Position numbers and translations under genes: made by a program. From the NCBI RefSeq assembly GCF_030406905.1, contig NZ_CP129137.1, positions 4,360,001 to 4,424,000 of the forward strand: 64,000 nucleotides of DNA, given 5' to 3'. The notes under the pieces were generated by a model. It was given only the letters and a program-made list of their open reading frames with translations. It searched no databases and was not told the DNA's origin. This DNA comes from Streptomyces sp. HUAS CB01. GTDB lineage: Bacteria; Actinomycetota; Actinomycetes; Streptomycetales; Streptomycetaceae. This document shows, piece by piece, positions 7,991-15,970 of this stretch (position 1 is the first letter of the stretch; every line of letters starts with the position of its first letter).

Positions 7991-8039
7991 AACGCCCTAT
8001 ACGTCACGACGCATGAACGCCCCCTGTACGTCACGACGC
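7991..8039. promoter_or_regulatory. Two tandem direct repeats upstream of the LysRS gene
   Basis: Two near-identical blocks (7991-8012 and 8016-8039) share the core TACGTCACGACGC and a preceding AACGCC. Their starts are 25 bp apart, about 2.4 helical turns. They lie between the LysRS start (7963) and the end of the LuxR regulator (8065), where a promoter for the reverse-strand operon is expected. SARPs typically bind tandem direct repeats, and the SARP at 9834 is a plausible binder. That assignment is inference. Confidence 0.5.
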
Positions 8040-8064
8040 GATCTCCGCACGCCCGCCGGGGCGT

Positions 8065-8673
8065 TCAGGGCAGCCAGCCGTTCTCCTTCGCCGTGCGCAG
8101 GGCGTCGATGCGGTTGCGTGCGCCGAGTTTGTTCACGATCGTCGTGAGGTAGTTGCGGACTGTCCCGACCGACAGGTTCGTGGCGGTGGCGATCTGCGCG
8201 GTCTCCGCACCGGCGGCGACGAGCCCCAGCACCTCGATCTCCCGCCTGGTCAGCGGATTGTCCCCGATCTCCCAGGCGGCCATGGCCAGTTCGGGATCGA
8301 TGACCCGCCTGCCCGCACCCACCCTGCGTACCCCTTCGACGAGTTCCTCCGGCGACGCGTGCTTCGGCAGGAAGCCGCTCACCTGCGCGTCCAGCGCCCG
8401 CCACAGCTGCCCGGGCAGCGCGACGCCCGTGAGGATCAGCGTCCGGCAGCCGGGGACCTGGTCCCGCAGCAGGCCGGCGGCGGTGATGCCGTCCATCCCG
8501 GGCATGTCGATGTCGAGCACCGCGGTGTCCGCTTCCGTCCGGATCACCGCAGGTACCACCTCGGTACCGCTCGCGACCTGTGCGACCACCTCCATGTCCG
8601 GCTCCAGTTCCAGGAGTGCGGCCAGCGCCACCCGGATCATGTGCATGTCCTCGGCCAGCACGATCCTCTGCAT
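8065..8673 (-). CDS. NarL/FixJ-type response regulator
   Basis: 202 residues. The receiver domain has an acidic pair E8/D9, phosphoacceptor D54 in VLDIDMPGMDG and the conserved Thr/Lys positions (LILTG, FLPKHAS). The C-terminal LuxR helix-turn-helix begins LTRREIEVLGL and continues VGTVRNYLTTIVNKLG. ATG 8673 has a GGGGGGA stretch upstream, and longer frames upstream lack family similarity. It is divergent from the histidine kinase gene at 8862, separated by a 188-nt shared promoter region, and is presumably its partner. Confidence 0.9.
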   Translation of the reverse strand: MQRIVLAEDMHMIRVALAALLELEPDMEVVAQVASGTEVVPAVIRTEADTAVLDIDMPGMDGITAAGLLRDQVPGCRTLILTGVALPGQLWRALDAQVSGFLPKHASPEELVEGVRRVGAGRRVIDPELAMAAWEIGDNPLTRREIEVLGLVAAGAETAQIATATNLSVGTVRNYLTTIVNKLGARNRIDALRTAKENGWLP

Positions 8674-8861
8674 GGGTCCCCCCGTTGTCCGTCCGGGCCC
8701 CCTGAATGCCGCCGGACCGGTTCCTGTCCGGACGACGGGGCCCTGTGCGACTCCGGTGCCCTGTGTACCACCGTCGAGGGCGCCTCGAGCCGGGCTCGTA
8801 TAGCGGAGTGATAGCGGGGCCGGTGAAGCTCGGTCCGTACCGGACGCAGAACGGGGGCGAC

Positions 8862-9647
8862 ATGACGCAGACACGGCCCGCACCGTCCGCGCAGGCGGTG
8901 CCCTGCGCCGGCACCGCCACGCCCGTGCCCGCCGTCGTGGCCGGCACCGCAGGGCGCGCCGGCGCCGTGCCCGCCGTCGTGGCCGACACCGCCCAGCGTC
9001 GTGTCGTCGTACGGGAACGGCTGCGCTTCGCCCGCGATCTGCACGACCTGCTCGGGCCGCGGCTCCTGGCGATCACGCTCCAGTGCGAGCTGGCCCTGCG
9101 TCTGATGGACCGCACACCGGAATCCGCCCGCAGCCGGCTGGCCGAGGCGCTCTCCGGTATGCGTGAGATCCACGAGGAGGCCCGGCGGGTGGCGCACGGC
9201 TACCACTGCCTGTCCCTCGACACGGAGATCGAGTCCGTGCGGAGCCTGCTGGAGTCGGCCGGGGTCCGCACCGAGACGGAACCGCCGGCCGTGCCGCTCC
9301 CTCCGCCCCTGCAGACGGTCCTGGCCACGACGGTGCGGGAGGCGGCCGCCAATGTGCTGAGGCACAGCGGCGCCCGCAACTGCCGGGTGGCGGTGGACAC
9401 GCCCCCGGGCGAGGTGCTGCTGACCGTGTCCAACGACGGGGTCCACGAGCCCGGGCGGCACGGCTCTCCCGCCGAGACCGCCGCGCATTCCGCCACGGCG
9501 CCGGGACTGGGACTGCGCAGCCTGGCCGAACGCATCACGGCCGCCGGCGGCACGCTGGCCCACGGCCCGTATCCTTCCGGGCACTACACGGTGGAGGCCC
9601 GCTTCCCGCTCCCCGCCGGCTTGCCGGACGGGCCGCGGGCCGCATGA
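8862..9647 (+). CDS. Cytosolic NarL-family sensor histidine kinase
   Basis: 261 residues with no membrane segment. Residues 1-45 are Ala/Val/Pro-rich and contain a duplicated VPAVVA(G/D)TA unit encoded by a 26-nt direct repeat. H61 in RFARDLHDLLG is the phosphorylation site of a HisKA_3 dimerisation domain. The ATPase domain follows (REAAANVLRHSGA N-box, GLGLRSLAERI G2). With no sensor domain it must respond to a cytoplasmic cue or a partner. ATG 8862 with GGGGGCG upstream is preferred to GTG 8824. It is divergent from the response regulator at 8065-8673. Confidence 0.85.
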   Translation: MTQTRPAPSAQAVPCAGTATPVPAVVAGTAGRAGAVPAVVADTAQRRVVVRERLRFARDLHDLLGPRLLAITLQCELALRLMDRTPESARSRLAEALSGMREIHEEARRVAHGYHCLSLDTEIESVRSLLESAGVRTETEPPAVPLPPPLQTVLATTVREAAANVLRHSGARNCRVAVDTPPGEVLLTVSNDGVHEPGRHGSPAETAAHSATAPGLGLRSLAERITAAGGTLAHGPYPSGHYTVEARFPLPAGLPDGPRAA

Positions 9648-9651
9648 CGAA

Positions 9652-9680
9652 AGCCCCGGTCATCGCAGGTGACCGAGGCT
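9652..9680 (+). terminator. Hairpin after the histidine kinase gene
   Basis: An 11-bp stem (AGCCCCGGTCA, then TGACCGAGGCT, one mismatch) with a 7-nt loop starts 5 nt after the kinase stop and is followed by a pyrimidine-rich CTCTCTGTCTT. It probably ends kinase transcription before the SARP gene. Confidence 0.6.
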
Positions 9681-9690
9681 CTCTCTGTCT

Positions 9691-9762
9691 TCGGATCCGG
9701 CGTGGCGGTGACACTCCCCCGAGTGTGGCCATCCACGCCGAGCACCGTCTCACCGGATCCGA
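9691..9762. repeat. Nested palindrome between kinase and SARP genes
   Basis: A perfect 10-bp inverted repeat (TCGGATCCGG at 9691-9700, complement at 9753-9762) encloses smaller inverted pairs: CGTGG/CCACG at 9701-9705/9733-9737 and ACACT/AGTGT at 9711-9715/9722-9726. The whole 72-nt block could fold as a branched hairpin or hold regulator half-sites. It lies 72 nt before the SARP start. Confidence 0.5.
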
Positions 9763-9833
9763 CGAGGTGATACAACCAGCCTCCACCAACACATCGCTAA
9801 CATGAGGCCAACGGTCAGCGCAGGAGGAAGGCA

Positions 9834-12800
9834 ATGCGGTTCGGCCTGCTCGGTCCGCCGACCGTGCACGACGCCGCGGGTGAGATCCGCACGACGGGCA
9901 GCGCGAAACTCCGCGTACTGCTCGGCACCCTGCTGCTGCGCGCCAATCGCGTCGTACCCACGGATGTGCTGAAGGATGCCCTCTGGGGCGACGAACCCCC
10001 TGCCTCGGCCCGGGCTTCGCTGCACAACCACGTGGCCAGACTGCGGCGGCTGCTCGGCGAGGAGGACAGGCTGCGGGCGGTGGCGCCCGGCTATCTGCTG
10101 CGTGTGGAACCCGGGGAACTGGACGTCGACACCTTCGAGCGCCACATCGGGACGGCGCGCGCCGCCTACATCCGCGCCGTCACCCGTACGGCGTCCCTCG
10201 ACGCCCGTCCCGGCGGCCGTGCCGCCCCGAAGGAGGGCCGGGGCCTCGACGGGCCGCCGCAGGCCGGTCCGGTCCCGCGCGGAGCCGGCCCGGGCCCCGC
10301 CGGCACGGGCGCACCGGGCGGCCTCGGGGACGGGGCGGGCGCGGGCGGCCGGGCCGGCGCCGACGGCTCGGACGGTGCGGCCGGCGCAGGGGACTCGGAC
10401 GGTTCGTATGGTTCGGACGGTTCGGGCGGCGGGCGCGAGGACTGGCAGACCGTCCTCGACAGCTCCCGCGCGGCACTCGACCTCTGGCGCGGGGACCCGC
10501 TGACCGGGCTGTACGACCCCGAGGACGGCACGCCCGCCATGGTGCGGCGGCTGCGCGAATCATGGCTGCTGCTCCTGGAATGGCGGTACGACGCGTTCCT
10601 CCAGCTGGGACGCCCCGACGGCCTCGGCCCCGAACTCACGGCGCTCACCGCGCAGTACCCCCTGCGCGAAGCCTTCCACCGGCAGCTGATGCTGGTGCTC
10701 CACCGCACCGGACGGCAGGCCGAGGCACTGGCCGCCTACCAGTCGCTGCGCCGCGGACTCGTCGAGGAACTCGGCATCGAACCGGGGCCCACGGTCCAGC
10801 AGGCCCACCGGGAGATCCTGCGGGGCCCGTGGACTCCCGGCGGCGCGCCCGTACCGCCCGGTGCGCGCCCACCGCGCGGCGGGCGCACACCCGCCGACGC
10901 GTCCGAGGCCGCCACGTCCCCGCCGGCCGAGGGCTCCCCGGACGGAGAGCCCGTACCGCCCGCCGGGTCCTCCCCGCGGCCCGCCCAGCTCCCGCCCGCC
11001 CCCGCGCACTTCACCGGCCGCCAGGCCCTCGTCGCCGACCTGCGCGCCGTGCTCACCCGGCCCGGTCGCGACCGCCCCGCCGTCGCCGTCCTCAGCGGCA
11101 TGGCCGGAGTGGGAAAGAGCGCCCTCGCGCTCCATGTCGCGCACAGCCTCCGGGAGGACTTCCCCGACGGCCAGCTCCACCTCCACCTCCACGGCGCCAC
11201 ACCCGGCATGACCCCACTGGCACCGTGCCAGTCGCTCACCGCCCTCCTGCTCGACCTCGGCGTCGCGCCGCGCGCCATCCCGGAAAGCCCCGACGCCGCC
11301 GCCGCCCTGCTGCGCTCCACCCTGGCCCCGACCCGCACCCTCCTCGTCCTCGACGACGCGGCGTCGGCCGCACAGGTGCGGCCGCTGCTGCCGGCGGGGG
11401 CGGGCTGCGCCGTCGTCGTCACCAGCCGCTCCCCGCTGACCGCCCTCGACGGCGCGGCGCGCTTCGCACTCACCCCGCTGAGCCCCCCGGAGAGCGCCGC
11501 GCTGCTGCGTGCCGTGTCCGGCCGCGACGGCGCCGGGGCGGACGGCACCGACGACATGGACCGGCTCGCCGAGTTGTGCGGACGGCTGCCGCTCGCCCTG
11601 CGGATCGCGGCGGCCCGGCTCGCCGCCCGCCGCGCCCTCACCCCCGCGGCCCTCGCCGGACTCCTCACCGCTCAGGCCGGCCGGCTGGACCACCTGGAGT
11701 ACGACGACCTCAGCGTCCGCCGCTCCCTCTCCGTGGCGCACGAGGCCCTCGACCCGGACGCCGCGCTCGCGCTGCGCCGGCTGGGCGCCGTCGACCTTCC
11801 CGAGTACGACGCGGCGCTGGTCGCGCATCTGATGTCGGCCGACGCCACCGGCCCGCCCTTCGACGAGCGGCGCGCGGTCGCCGCGCTGGAACGGCTCGCC
11901 GACGTGGCGCTGCTCGACGAGGTCGCCTACGGGCGCTTCGTCCCCCACGACCTGGTCCGCGACTTCGCGCACGAACTCGCCGTGCGGCTGGACGGCGAGG
12001 AGGGGCGGGCGGCGACCGTCGAGCGGGCTCTGCGGTGGTTCGGGGAGTCGGCGCGCCAGGCGGGGCTGGCGCTGGTCCCGGCCCATCTGGCGGGCAACCG
12101 CGTCCCGCCCCCGATCGGCGAGGTCCCGCCCTTCCCGGGCGAGGCGGAGGCCCTGGCCTGGGGGGACCGCGAACTGCCCGGCCTGGTGGCCCTCGCCCAG
12201 GCGTACGCGCCGAAGTCGCACACCGCGCTGCGCGTCATCCGTGCCGCCTTCCCGTATCTGCAGCGGCGCGGGCGCCTCCAGGAACTCGGCCTGCTCAACG
12301 AGGCCGCCCTGGGCGCCGCGCGCGCCGCCGGCGACGGGGAGGCCGAGGCGCACGCGCTCACCGACCTCGCCGCTGTCCACTTCATGCTGGGGCGGAGCGA
12401 GCGCTCGCTGGCGCTCAACGACGAGGCCATCGGCCTGTGGCGCGGTCTCGGCGAGGACTGCTGGGTCCAGCGCGGGCTCGCCAACCGCGGCATGTTGCTG
12501 GAGCGGCTCGAACGGTACGAGGAGGCCGCCGAGGCCCTGGAGGAGTCACTCGCCTGCGCCCGGCGCCTCGGTGACGACTACGGCGAGGGGATCATCCTCA
12601 GCCACCTCGGCAACCTCCACGAGCACACCGACGCACCGCACGCCATCGCCTGCCACGAGCGCAGCCTCGACGTCGGCGTACGGCTCGGCAGCCCGCTGCT
12701 GCGCCACACGGCCCACTGCAACATCGGTTACGCCCGTCTCACCCTCGGCCAACCCGGCCTCGCCCTGCGCCACTTCGAGGAGTGCCTGGCCATCGTCGGC

Positions 12801-13103
12801 GCCGGTGACGAGGGCGACTGGCAGAGCCAGTCCCAGTCGCGCATCGGCCTGGTGCGGGCCCTGCGCGCACTCGGCCGGGGCGGCGCCGCCGTCCGGGAGT
12901 GCGCCATCGTGCTGGAACGGGCGGTCTCCCGCGCCGACGGTTTCACCGAGGGACTGGCCCGCCATGAGCACGGACTGCTGCTGCGCGCGGAGGGCCGCAT
13001 CGACGAGGCCCTCGACGAGTGGCGGCGCGCGTACGCCTGCCTCGACGGCACCGACGCCAAGGTGCTCCCGGAACTGCGCGCGCTTCTGGGCGGGGCCGTC
13101 TGA
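9834..13103 (+). CDS. AfsR-type SARP transcriptional regulator with NB-ARC and TPR domains
   Basis: 1089 residues. In order: an OmpR-like winged helix (about 1-92), a bacterial transcriptional activation domain (about 95-330), a Pro/Ala-rich hinge, an NB-ARC ATPase (Walker A GMAGVGKS at 422-429, Walker B LLVLDDA) and C-terminal TPR repeats (about 830-1080). Such proteins bind direct repeats and activate biosynthetic operons, and the ATPase/TPR part gates activity. AGGAGG lies 6 nt before the ATG. The activation domain is split by an insertion of about 90 residues (114-203) rich in Gly/Ala, ending in Ser-Asp-Gly repeats, which is not normal for the family. It is the likely pathway regulator for the reverse-strand cluster. 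Confidence 0.9.
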   Translation: MRFGLLGPPTVHDAAGEIRTTGSAKLRVLLGTLLLRANRVVPTDVLKDALWGDEPPASARASLHNHVARLRRLLGEEDRLRAVAPGYLLRVEPGELDVDTFERHIGTARAAYIRAVTRTASLDARPGGRAAPKEGRGLDGPPQAGPVPRGAGPGPAGTGAPGGLGDGAGAGGRAGADGSDGAAGAGDSDGSYGSDGSGGGREDWQTVLDSSRAALDLWRGDPLTGLYDPEDGTPAMVRRLRESWLLLLEWRYDAFLQLGRPDGLGPELTALTAQYPLREAFHRQLMLVLHRTGRQAEALAAYQSLRRGLVEELGIEPGPTVQQAHREILRGPWTPGGAPVPPGARPPRGGRTPADASEAATSPPAEGSPDGEPVPPAGSSPRPAQLPPAPAHFTGRQALVADLRAVLTRPGRDRPAVAVLSGMAGVGKSALALHVAHSLREDFPDGQLHLHLHGATPGMTPLAPCQSLTALLLDLGVAPRAIPESPDAAAALLRSTLAPTRTLLVLDDAASAAQVRPLLPAGAGCAVVVTSRSPLTALDGAARFALTPLSPPESAALLRAVSGRDGAGADGTDDMDRLAELCGRLPLALRIAAARLAARRALTPAALAGLLTAQAGRLDHLEYDDLSVRRSLSVAHEALDPDAALALRRLGAVDLPEYDAALVAHLMSADATGPPFDERRAVAALERLADVALLDEVAYGRFVPHDLVRDFAHELAVRLDGEEGRAATVERALRWFGESARQAGLALVPAHLAGNRVPPPIGEVPPFPGEAEALAWGDRELPGLVALAQAYAPKSHTALRVIRAAFPYLQRRGRLQELGLLNEAALGAARAAGDGEAEAHALTDLAAVHFMLGRSERSLALNDEAIGLWRGLGEDCWVQRGLANRGMLLERLERYEEAAEALEESLACARRLGDDYGEGIILSHLGNLHEHTDAPHAIACHERSLDVGVRLGSPLLRHTAHCNIGYARLTLGQPGLALRHFEECLAIVGAGDEGDWQSQSQSRIGLVRALRALGRGGAAVRECAIVLERAVSRADGFTEGLARHEHGLLLRAEGRIDEALDEWRRAYACLDGTDAKVLPELRALLGGAV

Positions 13104-13356
13104 GACCGGGGCCGCCCGGGTTCGGGGCCGATGGCGGCCGGATGCCGTCTCGGTCGGCCGCCTGGGACGGGGACCTCCGGACGGGAGCCCAGGGCAGGAG
13201 CGCCGAGACCGGTGGGACCGGGGCCCGTCTGGGATCGGGGCCCGGCGGGGGCCGGAGGCCGTCTGGGGCGGGGGGCCGGTTGGGACGGGCTACCTGCCGG
13301 CCCGGAAACCGGAGAGCCACTGAACCGTTCGCTCATGGCGGCCCGTTCGGCGCTCC

Positions 13357-13403
13357 TTCGCTCCCAGTTCCTTCGCTCTTTCGCTCTTTCGCTCCTTCGC
13401 TCA
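13357..13403. repeat. Tandem 8-nt TTCGCTC(T/C) repeat in a 415-nt gene-free stretch
   Basis: Four contiguous copies with exact 8-nt period occupy 13372-13402. A further copy lies at 13357-13363 and one at 13328. The rest of the gap 13104-13518 is G-rich, with loose repeats of 'CTGGGATCGGGGCC'-like words and no credible gene. It separates the convergent SARP and polymerase genes. A transcript from the SARP side would be C/U-rich here. Confidence 0.6.
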
Positions 13404-13518
13404 TGCGGTCCGGCGGCCCTGCGGTCGGCGGACCTGAAGCTCCGCGGCCTCGCGACTCGGCGCTCCCGCGGCCCCGCGAATCGGCAGCCCGGCGCCGGAG
13501 AAGCGGCGCGGGCCCGGC

Positions 13519-15204
13519 TCACTTCGCGTCCGAATACCGTTCCACCACCGCCGTCGTGAAGGGGAACCGCACCGGCGTCTCGCCGAAGGCGATCCGCCCC
13601 GCCAGCTCACCGGCCGCGCGGATCGCCCGCACCACCTCCTCGGCCTCCTCGGCCGGGCAGTGCACGATCACCTCGTCGTGCTGGAAGAAGACCAGTTCGG
13701 CGCGCATGTCCGCGGTAGCCCTGCGCAGCGCGGCGAGGAGGAGCAGCGCCCAGTCCGCGGCACTGCCCTGGACGACGAAGTTACGGGTGAACCGGCCGCG
13801 GGCCCGGGCGTCCGTCGAGGCGTAGCCCGGTGCGAACTCGCTCCGGGCCGGCGCCTCGTCACCGCCCGGCTGCGGAATGCCGGCCTCGTCGTCGTCGCCG
13901 GCACCGGCAGCCGGCGGGCTCGTGCGGCCCAGCCAGGTGCGGACCAGACGGCCCTCCTCCCCGGCGCGTGCCGCGTCGTCCACGTACGCCACCGCACGGG
14001 GGAAACGGCGGCGCAGCGCCGCGAGGTTCTTCAGCCCGTCGCCGCTGGTCTGGCCGTAGACGGCTCCGAGCAGTGCGATCTTGGCGTGCTCGCGGTCTCC
14101 GGAGAACGCCCGGTCCGACAGCCGCGTGTACAGGTCGTCGTCGTGTCCGGCGACCTCCATCAGCCCCGGGTCGCGGGAGATCGCCGCGAGCACCCGGGGC
14201 TCCATCTGGTCGGCGTCGGCGACGACGAGCCGCCAGCCCTCGTCCGCGACCACGGCACGCCGGATCACCTTGGGGATCTGCAGCGCACCGCCGCCGTTGG
14301 TGGTCCAGCGGCCGGACACGGTGCCGCCGGGCAGGTACTCCGGCCGGAAGCGCCCGTCCCGCACCCAGTCCTGCAGCCAGCTCCAGCCGTGGGCCGTCCA
14401 GATCCGGTACAGCTTCTTGTAGGCGATCAGCGGCCGCACGGCCGGATGGTCGATCTCCTCCAGCTCCCAGCGCCGGGTCGACCGCACCTTGATCCCGGCC
14501 CGGGCGAACGCCTTGACGACCTCCGCGGGCAGATCGGGGCGCACCCGGTGCCCGAACGCCGCCGAGACCTCGTCGGCCAGTTCGGCGAGGCGGCGCGGCT
14601 CGCCCCCGCCCGCGTACCGCTCGCCGAGCAGTTCGTGCAGCACGTCCCGGTGGACGTCCGCGCGCCACGGCAGGCCCGACCTGTTCATCTCCGCGGCCAC
14701 CAGCATCCCCGCCGACTCGGCCGCGGTCAGCAGCCGCATCCGGCCGGGGTGCTCGGTGGCCCCGTGTCTTCGCTGCTGCCCGGCGTAGACCTCCAGCAGA
14801 CCCTCGAAGGGCACGGCCACGGGCTCCGGTTCGAACAGCGACGACTGCGAGCCGGGCACGGCGGCGCGCTGCGGCGGGTCGTCCGGCACGGGGGCGTGCC
14901 GCAGACGAGCCCACGCGGCGGCCGCGGAACGCGGCTCACCGTGCCGCCCCTCGTGCCCGAGCAGGAGCAGCTCGGCGTCCTCGATGTCGTAGCACCGCTC
15001 GACGCCCACGCCGGCCGCGAGCAGGCGCGGATAGATCTCGGTGGTGGACCGCCACACCCACCGCCCGACCTCCGGCCGTGACCTCACCGCGGCGACGAGA
15101 TCGCCCTCCCTGCGCACCTCCCCGGCGGGCAGCCCGTCCGGGCCGAGCGGCACGAGAAGCGCCCCGCCGTCCTCGGCCGGGGCCAGGGCCCACCGTTCGT
15201 TCAT
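13519..15204 (-). CDS. Bifunctional 3'-5' exonuclease/DNA polymerase (PolA-like)
   Basis: 561 residues, shorter than DNA polymerase I (about 900) because the 5' nuclease domain is absent. Family A polymerase motifs are visible: motif A VADADQMEPRVLA, motif B HAKIALLGAVYGQTSG and motif C FFQHDEVIVH with the catalytic Asp-Glu. The N-terminal third corresponds to a degenerate 3'-5' exonuclease-like domain. This small polymerase is common in actinomycetes beside the full PolA and is thought to act in repair. ATG 15204 has no ribosome site and may be leaderless. A Gly/Asp/Pro-rich insert sits between motifs B and C. Confidence 0.85.
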   Translation of the reverse strand: MNERWALAPAEDGGALLVPLGPDGLPAGEVRREGDLVAAVRSRPEVGRWVWRSTTEIYPRLLAAGVGVERCYDIEDAELLLLGHEGRHGEPRSAAAAWARLRHAPVPDDPPQRAAVPGSQSSLFEPEPVAVPFEGLLEVYAGQQRRHGATEHPGRMRLLTAAESAGMLVAAEMNRSGLPWRADVHRDVLHELLGERYAGGGEPRRLAELADEVSAAFGHRVRPDLPAEVVKAFARAGIKVRSTRRWELEEIDHPAVRPLIAYKKLYRIWTAHGWSWLQDWVRDGRFRPEYLPGGTVSGRWTTNGGGALQIPKVIRRAVVADEGWRLVVADADQMEPRVLAAISRDPGLMEVAGHDDDLYTRLSDRAFSGDREHAKIALLGAVYGQTSGDGLKNLAALRRRFPRAVAYVDDAARAGEEGRLVRTWLGRTSPPAAGAGDDDEAGIPQPGGDEAPARSEFAPGYASTDARARGRFTRNFVVQGSAADWALLLLAALRRATADMRAELVFFQHDEVIVHCPAEEAEEVVRAIRAAGELAGRIAFGETPVRFPFTTAVVERYSDAK

Positions 15205-15408
15205 GGTGGCGAGTCTGGCACTCACGACTGACAACGCCGCGCCCGCGCGCCCGGCCGGGTGCCCCGACACGGGTACCGCGGGCACCGGCCCCGCGGCCCG
15301 GCGCGGCGACAGGCACGGGCGTTCCTCCGCTGCCACGGCGACCCCCTGCCGCGCTGCCACGGGAGTCCCCGTGCCGGGCCGTCCGCCCCCTGCCGGGCCT
15401 CCCGTCCG

Positions 15409-15966
15409 TCAGGTCAGCGCGCGGACCACCCTCGCCGGGTTGCCCACCGCCAGCACACCCCGGGGCAGGTCCCTGGTGACGACGGCACCGGCCCCGACCA
15501 CCGTGTCGTCGCCGATCGTCACGCCCGGGCAGACGATGACGCCCCCGCCGAGCCAGACGTTGTCGCCGATCGTGATCGGGTCCCCCTTCTCCCAGCCCTC
15601 CCGCCGGCGCTCCGCGTCCAGTTCGTGGGAGGGGGTGAGCAACTGGACGTTCGGGCCGAACTGGCAGTGGGCGCCGACCGTGATGGGCGCGACGTCGAGG
15701 AACACCGCCCCGAAGTTGACGAACGTGCCCTCGCCGATGCCGATGTGGTACCCGAAGTCGCACTGGAACGGCGGCCGGATCCGGACACCGTCGCCGACGG
15801 AGCCCAGGAGCTCGGCGAGGATCGCGGCCCGGTCGGCGGGCGCGGCGCCGCCGTCGGCGTTGTACGCCGCGCAGAGTCCGAAGCGCCGTTCGCTGTCGGC
15901 GGCGAGTTCGGGGTCGTCGGGGAGGTACCAGTCTCCTGCCAGCATGCGCTGCTTGTTCTCACCCAT
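15409..15966 (-). CDS. maa: Maltose/galactoside O-acetyltransferase family protein
   Basis: 185 residues, the standard length for maltose acetyltransferase (LacA/NodL group), which transfers acetyl from acetyl-CoA to sugar hydroxyls. An N-terminal helical MRML-like segment (KQRMLAGDWY) precedes left-handed beta-helix hexapeptide repeats (ITIGDNVWLGGGVIV, VTIGDDTVVGAG). The catalytic His lies in LLTPSHELD. It starts 5 nt after the stop of the ABC permease, so it is probably the third gene of that transcript. The true sugar acceptor is unknown. Confidence 0.88.
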   Translation of the reverse strand: MGENKQRMLAGDWYLPDDPELAADSERRFGLCAAYNADGGAAPADRAAILAELLGSVGDGVRIRPPFQCDFGYHIGIGEGTFVNFGAVFLDVAPITVGAHCQFGPNVQLLTPSHELDAERRREGWEKGDPITIGDNVWLGGGVIVCPGVTIGDDTVVGAGAVVTRDLPRGVLAVGNPARVVRALT

Positions 15967-15970
15967 GGCC

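Noticed and set aside
13131..13559. Possible genes in the gap between SARP and polymerase
   Set aside because: The products are repeat-driven (Gly/Arg/Pro, then Ser/Phe/Leu from TTCGCTC repeats) and lack start signals.
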